From CBDBES01 sp965204465 (GTDB lineage Bacteria > Spirochaetota > Leptospiria > Turneriellales > CBDBES01), in the NCBI GenBank assembly GCA_965204465.1, contig OZ241995.1:310001-374000 (forward strand): a stretch of 64,000 bases of DNA, given 5' to 3'. Below, piece by piece: positions 43,552 to 50,718 of the stretch. Position 1 is the stretch's first letter, and each line of letters begins with the position of its first letter. The translations under genes and the position numbers were made by a program. Below the pieces are notes generated by a model that saw nothing but the letters and a program-made list of their open reading frames with translations, was not told the DNA's origin and did no database searches.

Positions 43552-44703
43552 GCCGGTACATGCGCAGGGTTCCAACCTATTGGAAACTGTGGGGTGGATG
43601 GCATTTGTGATAACACTGATGATATGTTTTTCACAGGCACTTTAGACGGAAAAGGATTCACCATAAGCGATCTTATGGTGAATATGAATCTTACCTCTGG
43701 CAGCTCTGATGCAGGTCTCTTTGGATACACATCGGGCGCGAATATCAGGAATATTGGCTTATTGAATGTAGATATTTCTTCTTCTTCTTCTGATTCTTCT
43801 TCTGCAGGCGGCCTGGTAGGAAGGAATGCTACTAGCAGTATTATAAGCAATTCCTACTCTACAGTGAATGTTTCTTCTGCTTCTTCTATTAATTCTTATG
43901 TAGGCGGCTTGGTAGGGTGGAATGTTGATATTAGTAGTATAAGAAATTCCTACTCTACAGTGAATGTTTCTTCTTCTGCTACTTCTAATTCTTCTGCAGG
44001 TGGTCTGGTAGGGAGAAATATTAATAATGCTAGTATAAGGAATTCCTATCATGATGAAGAGACTTCAGGGCAGATGAATGCAGGCGGCAGTAATTCAGCT
44101 TTTTTTAGTTGTGTAGCCCGTTTTGCATCGGATCTATTTAAGACCGCTACGAATAATACAGGCAGCTGTAGCCCCCTGGCTATTTTCTTCAACTGGCAAA
44201 CTCCTTTCGACATAGATGGTGATTCTGTAGCAGACGAGGAGTCGGTTCGATATGACAGTAATAATAATGGAAGTGTTACCGCTACAGATGACTTCGTGTG
44301 GAATTTTGGCACTACGTCAGAATATCCCTTTATAGCCTCTATTCCCGGAACGCCAGACGAACAGGCGGTAAGGATGGCTTCTGGTTTCTTACGTTTTTCA
44401 AATACTGCCCTTGGAAGACCTTCTACTACAGATTTCGTATTTTTCTATGACATAGGCAGTGGTTCAAGTATTACCACTTCTGGCACAGGAGTTCAAGGCA
44501 CTACCGCGGGTAACTATGCAATAGAAGATGCGGTGGATACAAGTGGTGTTGCTTTGGCTACTCCACCCACAGTAACCAATGCAGGTGTGATCAATGGAGT
44601 AAACTCTCTGGCAGCAAATAGCGAATTTTATTTAAAGGTTACCTTTACCAGGGGTACCACCCCCATGGCTAGTTATACTACTAGGTATAGGTTTAAAAAA
44701 TAA
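43552..44703 (+). pseudogene. 5'-truncated GLUG-repeat surface protein
   Basis: About 384 codons are open from 43552 to the stop at 44703; a GTG at 43594 could start translation but there is no signal peptide and no ribosome site. 'GFQPIGN' and 'FTGTLDGKGFTISDLMVNM' are followed by three GLUG-type repeats, 'AGGLVGRNATSSIISNSYST', 'VGGLVGWNVDISSIRNSYST' and 'AGGLVGRNINNASIRNSYHD'. Such repeats occur in secreted adhesin-like proteins. The C-terminal 190 residues are a Ser/Thr-rich beta domain. A TAG at 43549 closes the frame where the N-terminal export signal should be, so this looks like a remnant. (TTC)n tracts encode the Ser runs. Confidence 0.6.
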
Positions 44704-44727
44704 TTGTTTATTCTTTCCCACCCCAGA

Positions 44728-44757
44728 CACTTGGCCTCCTGGGTTGCTACGCAACAC
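44728..44757 (+). repeat. dispersed palindromic repeat, copy A
   Basis: CACTTGGCCTCCTGGGTTG followed by CTACGCAACAC matches the reverse complement of 56730-56759 at 26 of 30 bases. It contains GTTGCTACGCAAC, a small hairpin. It lies 25 bases after the stop of the GLUG pseudogene. Its shared structure with copy B suggests a REP-like family or the end of an unknown element. Confidence 0.45.
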
Positions 44758-44944
44758 CATTCGGAGCAAGTAGTCTGCACGTGTGTGACCTTACCCCAGC
44801 CGGCCATCTGCCTACAAAAGTAATATGGAAAGAAATCAATAAGGGAAAAAAGATCTGTATCCGTAAATGAAAAGAAAGAATGGAATGGTATTCAACTTTA
44901 AAGAGCTCATCCCGGGGAAAGCTAATAAGCAGTATAAGATATAT

Positions 44945-44979
44945 GTACAAAGTACAGCCTAACGGCATTGGTTATTGTA
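44945..44979. mobile_element. solitary IS terminus (older IS481-like type, other end)
   Basis: Read inward from 44979 the end is TACAATAACCAATGCCGTTA then GGCTGTACTTTGTAC. The first bases equal the right terminus of the intact IS481-like element, and it carries the same extra ~22-base segment as the ends at 9483-9517 and 22934-22968. No transposase is adjacent; the rest of this element has been lost. Confidence 0.6.
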
Positions 44980-45071
44980 ATACAATTTTAAAAAGAACTT
45001 GACATTAAAGACTATGCTTATAATGGAGGCAGAAGAATAAAATAATTTATTTTTTAAGGGGGTAAATAAAA

Positions 45072-45470
45072 ATGAATATAAAGAGATTTATAATTGCAAG
45101 TATATCAGTCTTTGTTTTTGTTCTTGCGTATGATTGGCTTTTCCATGGGGTCTTTTTGCGGGGACTCTATGAGCAAACAAAAGAGATTTGGAGACCTGAG
45201 GGTGAAAGTTATATGGGATTCATGCTTTTAAGTCAAATATGCTTTTCCTTTATGCTTACTTTCATCTTTACCAAAGGCTTTGAAGGAAAAGGGATTGGAG
45301 AGGGGGTTAGATTTGGATTATTGATAGGACTTTTACTAGCTTCTATTCAAATTGGTGCCTATGCTCATTTACCAATTCCATTGAGCCTTGCTTTTGGTTG
45401 GATCGTAGCAGAATTTTTAAAAGGTCTGGGGGCAGGGGTTGTTGCATCCATGACTTACAAGAATGAATAA
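45072..45470 (+). CDS. small four-helix membrane protein
   Basis: 132 residues with four hydrophobic segments (about 6-28, 50-66, 80-100, 105-125) and short loops. The first helix is followed by 'DWLFHGVFLRGLYEQT'; a glycine-rich 'EGVRFGLLIGLLLASI' lies in the third. I recognise it only as a small inner-membrane protein of unknown function, similar in layout to DUF1761-type proteins. The ribosome site AAGGGGG supports the start. It stands alone, followed by a strong terminator shared with the convergent cyoE gene. Confidence 0.65.
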   Translation: MNIKRFIIASISVFVFVLAYDWLFHGVFLRGLYEQTKEIWRPEGESYMGFMLLSQICFSFMLTFIFTKGFEGKGIGEGVRFGLLIGLLLASIQIGAYAHLPIPLSLAFGWIVAEFLKGLGAGVVASMTYKNE

Positions 45471-45513
45471 GAATAATTTGTTTTGATTATTATTGTTTAA
45501 AATTATTTCACAT

Positions 45514-45551
45514 AAAGCCCTTTAAGCATACATTTGTGTTTTAAGGGCTTT
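45514..45551. terminator. bidirectional intrinsic terminator
   Basis: AAAGCCCTTTAA (45514-45525) pairs with TTAAGGGCTTT (45541-45551), an 11-bp stem with one bulged T around a 15-base loop. It lies between the convergent membrane-protein gene (stop 45470) and cyoE (stop 45555). AT-rich tracts follow on both strands. Confidence 0.75.
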
Positions 45552-45554
45552 GAA

Positions 45555-46424
45555 TTATATTCTTATATACAAGCGATCTATTAGGATCAAGACCATAAAA
45601 GAAAGCATATATACTAAAGAGGCTTTAAAGGCTCTCTGGTAATTCTTTTCTTTTTCTAATGCATTCATGGTTATTAATAGGTAATATACTCCGGCTATAA
45701 ATATACCAATCATACTCCATATTTTTAAATGAACCACCAAAGAAAAAAAGAGTGAAATAGGTATCAAGCTGAATGCATAGATATAAACAAAATATTTTGT
45801 GATCTGAATACCATATACATTGGGTAATACCGGGATGTTTGCATTTTGATATTCACCTTTAATTTTAAGGGACAATACCCAAAAATGAGGTGGTTGCCAA
45901 AGCATCATAAATGCAAATAGAAGCCATCCTTCTAAGAAAATTTCCATATTTGCTGCAATATGTCCAATTAAAATAGGTAAAGCGCCAGGTAGACCGCCTA
46001 AAACAACTCCGAATGGGTTTTTTCTTTTTAAGAAAATTGTATACCAGATCACATAAGAAAAAAAGGCGATCATAAATAAAAAGAAGATCAAATATCCAAA
46101 TACAAGGAATGAGATACCAGAAGAAACTAAAAATAGTATGATACTGAATCCCCATAAAAACTCTTTTCCCAAAAAGTCAATGACTTCTTTTCTGTCGCGC
46201 GTCCTATCCATTTTTTCATCTTGAAAATGATCCAATAAATTGTTAATAATAGCAGCGGCAAAACCTAAAAGAGTCAATGCAAACATCAGAATAAACAATT
46301 TATGCCATTCAAAAGGTTCTTTATATGTAGCTATAAAACCAACCAAAGAGGTAAGAACTATGGAGATAACGAGTCTCGATTTTGAGATGACTTTAAATGC
46401 TTTGAAAAATTTTATTTGTTCCAA
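45555..46424 (-). CDS. cyoE: protoheme IX farnesyltransferase (heme O synthase)
   Basis: 289 residues and about eight membrane helices of the UbiA family. It transfers farnesyl to protoheme to make heme O for terminal oxidases. The first aspartate-rich motif reads 'NNLLDHFQDEKMDRTRDR', the substrate-binding NxxxDxxxD pattern; the second region reads 'WQPPHFWVLSLKIKGEYQNANIPVLPNVYG', shown here only for its HFW, Y and IPVLP residues. The latter is the CtaB/CyoE signature. It overlaps the upstream HD-GYP gene by 13 bp. Cytochrome oxidase genes are not in the window. Confidence 0.9.
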   Translation of the reverse strand: MEQIKFFKAFKVISKSRLVISIVLTSLVGFIATYKEPFEWHKLFILMFALTLLGFAAAIINNLLDHFQDEKMDRTRDRKEVIDFLGKEFLWGFSIILFLVSSGISFLVFGYLIFFLFMIAFFSYVIWYTIFLKRKNPFGVVLGGLPGALPILIGHIAANMEIFLEGWLLFAFMMLWQPPHFWVLSLKIKGEYQNANIPVLPNVYGIQITKYFVYIYAFSLIPISLFFSLVVHLKIWSMIGIFIAGVYYLLITMNALEKEKNYQRAFKASLVYMLSFMVLILIDRLYIRI

Positions 46425-47638
46425 GGTTTGTGACTTTTTCTAAATAGATTTTCTAATTCAATTGTAATATCAATACCTGATTTTTGGGGAGATAATACTT
46501 TTTTGACATATAGGTTAGGATGATTTTCTAATCTTAGAAATATAGGTTTTTTCACAGCTTTCCCGTTACGATCTCTAAATAATAAAATAATTGGCTTCAT
46601 AAATTTACCCTGTACGGATTGAGCGCTAATGCCTATACAATCATCGGAGGTTAAAACTAAAGAACCAATAGGATACATGGAAAGCCTTTCCTTAAAAATT
46701 TTCATATAATGAGGGTCATATCGTGTCGCCCCAAGTGTAAGCATTTCTCTAAGTGCAAAATAAGGTAGATTTGCAGGCCTATAGGGTTTCTCTTCTAGCA
46801 AAGCAGTAAAAGAATCAGCAATGGCCACAATGCGCGCATAGGCACTAATTTTTTTTCCCCTGGTTTTTTGATGATAGCCAGAACCATCAAAATTTTCATG
46901 ATGCTGTAAGGATACAATTGCCAAAGCACTTTTTAGTTTCATGTCTCTAGTTGCAATTTGATAACTATGCAGAACATGACTCTGTACTTGTTTTTTTTCT
47001 TCTTCCGTTGTAAATTTATGCTTTTTTCCTTTTATCATATTTGGAAGTTTAAGCATTCCTATATCCTTGATCAAATTGGCTAATATAACTTCACATATAG
47101 CTGGTCTGGAAAGACCTAAAGCAATAGCTATGACCCCGGCAAATATAGAAGTGATCATTACATGTCTATATAGATTTTCTTTCGTGCAATATTTATACAA
47201 AAATAAAAATATATTTGGATATTCAATAATAGTATAAACAACTTCTTCCACGATGTCTCGTAAGGGCTTAATTTCAAAAGATTTTTGGTATATAATATCT
47301 CTATATATTCGCTCGATCTTCTCTACATTTTTTAAGAAAATATCATTAATAAAATTATCTTTTTGTAATAAAAGTCTTTTAAATTCAAATTCAAGTTTTT
47401 CCAATTCACCTTTTGCGGAGAGAGGGTCTAAATCTTTCGTAATTTCTTCTCCAATGTAATTATCTTTGACCGTTTGCCCTTCTGTTTTCAATGAAGTAAT
47501 GTTCCACTTTTTTAGGCTTACAATATCAGAATGTTTCATAGGCTCATTTGCCCTTAGGAAGATATTATCCTTATCGATAAAAACAGGCTTATCAAAAGCC
47601 ATTCCTGGTTTAAGAGAATCAACTAAAATTTTTTGCAT
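46412..47638 (-). CDS. HD-GYP-like protein with degenerate catalytic site
   Basis: 408 residues from the ATG at 47638; a TTG 12 bases upstream is a weaker choice. The N-terminal 'ILVDSLKPGMAFDKPVF' is a DUF3391-like domain seen before HD-GYP domains. The C-terminal half has 'HVMITSIF', then 'LANLIKDIGMLKLP', 'SHVLHSYQIA', and 'LQHHENFDGSGYHQK' plus 'ARIVAIADSFTALLEEKPYRP', trimmed to motifs. Active HD-GYP phosphodiesterases have 'LLHDIGK' and 'GYP'; here the metal ligand His is Lys191 and GYP is GYH, so c-di-GMP hydrolysis is doubtful and a receptor role is more likely. It overlaps cyoE. Confidence 0.85.
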   Translation of the reverse strand: MQKILVDSLKPGMAFDKPVFIDKDNIFLRANEPMKHSDIVSLKKWNITSLKTEGQTVKDNYIGEEITKDLDPLSAKGELEKLEFEFKRLLLQKDNFINDIFLKNVEKIERIYRDIIYQKSFEIKPLRDIVEEVVYTIIEYPNIFLFLYKYCTKENLYRHVMITSIFAGVIAIALGLSRPAICEVILANLIKDIGMLKLPNMIKGKKHKFTTEEEKKQVQSHVLHSYQIATRDMKLKSALAIVSLQHHENFDGSGYHQKTRGKKISAYARIVAIADSFTALLEEKPYRPANLPYFALREMLTLGATRYDPHYMKIFKERLSMYPIGSLVLTSDDCIGISAQSVQGKFMKPIILLFRDRNGKAVKKPIFLRLENHPNLYVKKVLSPQKSGIDITIELENLFRKSHKPWNK

Positions 47639-47686
47639 AAATAAATACAATTAAAATTAGGGTACATGGTGAGCATCTAATTTAAA

Positions 47687-48514
47687 TCAACCTTTCATAA
47701 GGATTATATACAATGTGTCTGAAAAAGCAAGCTTTTTTTGTATAATTCGATATAATAAATTTAATGACCCTATATAATTCAGAGGAAATCTTTCCGGATG
47801 TAGAGAATCAGGTGTTTTGTATACCAATCGGAAACCAAATTTCTTGCTAATTTTGGTCAGACTTTTAACGGAATAGTCTACAAAATGATCCTTAGGATGT
47901 TCCTCTAACCATTTTTTTCTATGAAAAAAATACATTGGTCCAAAATAAGATGGTAATGTGATCAATAAAAAACCTTTTGGATGGATCATTTGATCAAATA
48001 TATTCCATATAAGAAAAGGGTCTGAAATATGTTCGACGAAATAAAAAGCCGCAATGATATCAAATGGTTGAGATTTTTTTTTCCATTCGTGGAATAATTC
48101 ATGAAAATCACCAGTTCTGGTAAAAATACCATTTTTGTTGGCAAATTTTGACATCTTTTTTGATATTTCCCATCCCTCTGGATAGAAACCAGATTTTTGG
48201 GCGATTTCTAAAAAAAAGCCCGCAGCAGAACCCATTTCCAGGAGTCTTTTGCCCCTAAAATCTGGAAGAAATTTTCTTAAAGCATGCATTCTACTTTCCA
48301 TTTTTTTAGAGATATTTTTTTTATCATCTAAATATTCTTTCCCATATTGCTTCTTATATTCTTTGCCGAAGTAATTCTCTTCATAAGTTGACCTTAAAGC
48401 CTTTGTATAAAAAATCAATTTGCATCTTCCACATTTAAAATATGGATATTTTATTTTAATTTTTCTTTTTAAAACAGGACATTCTTCAAAAGGGCAATGT
48501 ATCGTATGTTCCAT
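47687..48514 (-). CDS. class I SAM-dependent methyltransferase with zinc-finger N-terminus
   Basis: 275 residues from ATG 48514; an upstream TTG would add two residues. A four-cysteine zinc site, 'CPFEECP' and 'CGRCKLIFY', precedes a Methyltransf_23-type domain: motif I 'RLLEMGSAAGFFLEIA' binds SAM, followed by 'GWEISKKMSKFA', 'IIAAFYFVEHISDPFLIW' and 'HPKGFLLITLP'. Such enzymes methylate sugars or lipids in surface polysaccharide pathways; the neighbouring nonulosonate-like genes support this. The 36 bp to the HD-GYP gene may allow read-through. The substrate is unknown. Confidence 0.82.
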   Translation of the reverse strand: MEHTIHCPFEECPVLKRKIKIKYPYFKCGRCKLIFYTKALRSTYEENYFGKEYKKQYGKEYLDDKKNISKKMESRMHALRKFLPDFRGKRLLEMGSAAGFFLEIAQKSGFYPEGWEISKKMSKFANKNGIFTRTGDFHELFHEWKKKSQPFDIIAAFYFVEHISDPFLIWNIFDQMIHPKGFLLITLPSYFGPMYFFHRKKWLEEHPKDHFVDYSVKSLTKISKKFGFRLVYKTPDSLHPERFPLNYIGSLNLLYRIIQKKLAFSDTLYIILMKG

Positions 48515-48999
48515 AGCCAAATTTTAATATATAGTATATTTTCGGTTATTTTCTCTTTTATGCTATAGCATTATTTTTAGTTTTAGAAAAATCTTAAAAA
48601 CTTTAACTATCTGATGGGAGCGTCTTGGATACTATCTTTGTTCAAAGATAGTTAATTATTGGTTTGATTATTGATCCATTCCAGAAATACTATGCTGCAA
48701 ATAAATTCGATAATAATTTTTTTGAGATATTGAGTTAAAAAAAGTGGATTTTTTATAGCAAATTTTGAAAAGTGCCTCAGATGTTAGGTTTGCTGCGATA
48801 CTTGTACCAGAACAAATGTATCTTGAACCAATACAATTATACTGGACTTCAAATATTTAGATAAGATAAAAGTAAAGGTAATAAAACCTTGAAGAGTAAT
48901 TTTATCTGTGCTGAAGACCACCATTTAGACCAGGTTCAAATCTGGCTTCTGTTACGGTATTGCGGCACCTAATTTTTAAGTTAAAAAAATAGGGATATT
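48515..48999. other. gene-free stretch with hairpins
   Basis: 485 bases without a supported gene. A perfect hairpin is at 48631-48652. Further right, GATAAAA (48863-48869) pairs with TTTTATC (48899-48905), enclosing AAGGT/ACCTT, and GTGC/GCAC (48908 and 48963) encloses GAAG/CTTC and CCAG/CTGG. GTTCAAAT in the last loop resembles a tRNA T-loop, but no acceptor or anticodon stem fits. A structured RNA or a decayed tRNA is possible. Confidence 0.35.
48631..48652. repeat. perfect 10-bp inverted repeat
   Basis: ACTATCTTTG-TT-CAAAGATAGT pairs over 10 bases (9 in RNA with a GTTC tetraloop). A related AACTATCTGAT lies 25 bases to the left. It sits upstream of the methyltransferase start on the other strand of reading, so it may be the terminator or operator of the leftward sugar genes. 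Confidence 0.45.
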
Positions 49000-49719
49000 T
49001 TATAATAGATCAAGAATATATTCAGCTAAACGATTTCGACCATTGCCGTCCAGATAAAGATTAGGATGTTTTAAATTTTTCCAGATGTTCATAAAATATG
49101 TAGAAAGATAGCGATGATAAGTGCCTATATTATACAATTGGATTTCTTTACCCATATAAATGGCCTCAAATAATTTTTGTCCAAAATAGACTTCTTCTTT
49201 AACCTTTAAATGAAGAGCCTTCTTTTTAGTAGATGATTTATTGAATAGGATGGAATGAGAATAATGTATCTTAGACAGATTGGCCTTTGAACTTTTTTTT
49301 GTGATATGCTCAGGTAGGATCATTTTCCTAAGAGAATTCTTAAATTGATGGATATTCATTTCAGGATGAGGAAGTGTATCCCATATAACATCTGCCTGTT
49401 CTCTTCCCATACCTTTATTATCCAGGACAATTTTTTTAATATCCGGATATTGCTTTAGAATAAAATCAGGAAAAGAGTCGTCTCTTTTGTCCAATAGAAT
49501 TATGGAATAATCCAATATTCTTTTTGAAGTTTCTCTAAGATTAGTGCAGATATCCATAGAGACCATTTTTTTTTCTAGCTCTTTCTGCACATATTGCATT
49601 CTACGGAAATGACCTGTGCCAAAGCCATTGCCTGAAGCAGTTAGGCATAGTATTTTGGAATGTTTCAAATAAGGCCTTATGATATCCTTTTTATGATCAT
49701 ACAACTTTTTTATGTTCAT
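49000..49719 (-). CDS. PseG/SpsG-like sugar-nucleotide hydrolase, probable
   Basis: 239 residues. 'ASGNGFGTGHFRRMQYVQKE' contains the GxxGxGHxxR turn of PseG (UDP-deoxysugar hydrolase) and the SpsG family, a GT-B fold that removes UDP during pseudaminic-acid type biosynthesis. 'ILLDKRDDSFPDFI' and 'KIVLDNKGMGREQADVIWDT' match the 'VxDxxxxxxxxAD' part that follows. The C-terminal half ('FGQKLFEAIYMGK', 'NGRNRLAEYILDLL') also fits, though it is shorter than typical PseG (about 270-350). It overlaps the SpsF-like gene by 4 bp (ATGA), a coupled pair. The sugar made is inferred, not shown. Confidence 0.7.
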   Translation of the reverse strand: MNIKKLYDHKKDIIRPYLKHSKILCLTASGNGFGTGHFRRMQYVQKELEKKMVSMDICTNLRETSKRILDYSIILLDKRDDSFPDFILKQYPDIKKIVLDNKGMGREQADVIWDTLPHPEMNIHQFKNSLRKMILPEHITKKSSKANLSKIHYSHSILFNKSSTKKKALHLKVKEEVYFGQKLFEAIYMGKEIQLYNIGTYHRYLSTYFMNIWKNLKHPNLYLDGNGRNRLAEYILDLL

Positions 49720-50510
49720 ACAACTTTTGCGAAATGGGAATTATCTTGCCTCTTTGGAATAGTAAAGATTTTCTGCTTAATATGAAGATTATCTGCAAAA
49801 AAGTCTGGATATTGACGGTAAAGCTGTAATACATCAATAGAAGTAAAATCTCTTTTCCCTTGCGAACAAAAATATTGAAAAGTTTTACGTGCCATCCTCA
49901 GATCGGCTATTTCGTCTACAGTAAGACGAATGTTTTTATATATAGGATAAACAGAACGTTCCAGCCTTAAAGGAAGGATGTTATAAGAATGATGATTCTG
50001 TTTTATATAAGTAGTCACATGCTCTTTATGAGATGCGCTAAGAGTTTTAGATAGTAAACCTCTCATAGTTTTTACCTTACATATCTCAAAACCCATTCCT
50101 AAAGGAAGTTGATCAGGGTAGGTTAGTTCAGGAAGTTTTTTTAGAGCAAACTTCATATTTTTAATCAATATATCATAGTCTATAAAAGGATTATCTCCTG
50201 TAAGGCGTATTATATGATCTTCATCATCTGCCTTTGTGCTGGCTTCTATAAAACGCATAAGAACATCATCATCGTCTCCAGCAAAATACCGGACATCATA
50301 TTTATGGATCAGCCTGGATATCATCTTATTCTCTGCTTTTGGAAAGGCAATGATCATATTTTGTGGTGGAAGGCCAATTTTTTTAAGACGGAATACCAGG
50401 TGATCCAATAGACTGGTTTCTCTGCCATCTTGGTCTATAGGCATGAATGATTTTCCAGGTAATCTGTTTGAATTGAATCTTACCTGTATAATAGCATGGA
50501 ATTGTTGCAT
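49716..50510 (-). CDS. SpsF-like cytidylyltransferase
   Basis: 264 residues. The start 'IIQVRFNSNRLPGKSFMPI' is the nucleotide-binding loop of the CMP-sugar transferase family (RxxSxRLPGK), followed by 'VRYFAGDDDDVLMRFIEA', 'HIIRLTGDNPFIDYDIL', and 'ICKVKTMRGLLSKT', all of the SpsF/GlmU-like spore coat polysaccharide group. These proteins activate or fuse to sugars for nonulosonic acids or surface polysaccharides. The C-terminal 'RLTVDEIADLRMARKTFQYF' fits SpsF. Its stop overlaps the PseG-like gene. Confidence 0.85.
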   Translation of the reverse strand: MQQFHAIIQVRFNSNRLPGKSFMPIDQDGRETSLLDHLVFRLKKIGLPPQNMIIAFPKAENKMISRLIHKYDVRYFAGDDDDVLMRFIEASTKADDEDHIIRLTGDNPFIDYDILIKNMKFALKKLPELTYPDQLPLGMGFEICKVKTMRGLLSKTLSASHKEHVTTYIKQNHHSYNILPLRLERSVYPIYKNIRLTVDEIADLRMARKTFQYFCSQGKRDFTSIDVLQLYRQYPDFFADNLHIKQKIFTIPKRQDNSHFAKVV

Positions 50511-50718
50511 AGCTCTAACAACTCAAATTAAATTATCGGTAAATTTCATAGCTGATCGATGATTTTATCTGCAGTATATTTTTTTCCATGCGGTTCATCT
50601 TCCTATACCATACACAAGCAATCTATTTCATCTTTTGAGCAGATTTCTATAAGTTTGCGCAACAAACTCAACATCAGCACAAAATAGAATTGATCTAGTA
50701 TTAAAAACGATGAATAGC
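50511..50718 (-). pseudogene. gap holding a short broken frame
   Basis: Minus-strand codons from 50695 to 50546 read 'LMLSLLRKLIEICSKDEIDC', a TAG, then 'EDEPHGKKYTADKIIDQL' and TGA. It looks like the C-terminal end of a decayed gene but no family is recognised. A chance open frame is possible. No strong terminator for rodA is visible. Confidence 0.2.

Larger units (their letters stand above)
44704..45071. other. gene-free stretch with repeat and IS terminus
   Basis: 368 bases hold no supported gene. They contain a dispersed palindromic repeat (44728-44757), an old IS terminus (44945-44979) and the leader of the small membrane-protein gene. TTGACA (44999-45004) and TATAAT (45019-45024) are both perfect promoter hexamers but only 14 bases apart, three fewer than the usual 17. 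AAGGGGG is 8 bases before the ATG at 45072. Confidence 0.4.

Noticed and set aside
43759..44040. CRISPR-like array in the repeated GLUG region
   Set aside because: The repeats are degenerate, in-frame coding units without uniform spacers; no cas genes are present.
43759..44052. Arg-rich minus-strand frame opposite the GLUG repeats
   Set aside because: It is the antisense of Ser-coding TTC/TCT tracts; the sense strand has recognisable GLUG repeats.
44747..44968. 73-codon minus-strand frame
   Set aside because: It overlaps the repeat and IS terminus, has no ribosome site and no recognisable domain.
22934..44979. A 22-kb composite element between the old IS ends at 22934 and 44979
   Set aside because: The ends face properly but there is no matching target duplication, and the interval includes the essential rpsB-dxr block.
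48930..48965. tRNA gene suggested by GTTCAAAT and flanking pairs
   Set aside because: The T-stem pairs only four bases, and no acceptor, D or anticodon arms fit on either strand.
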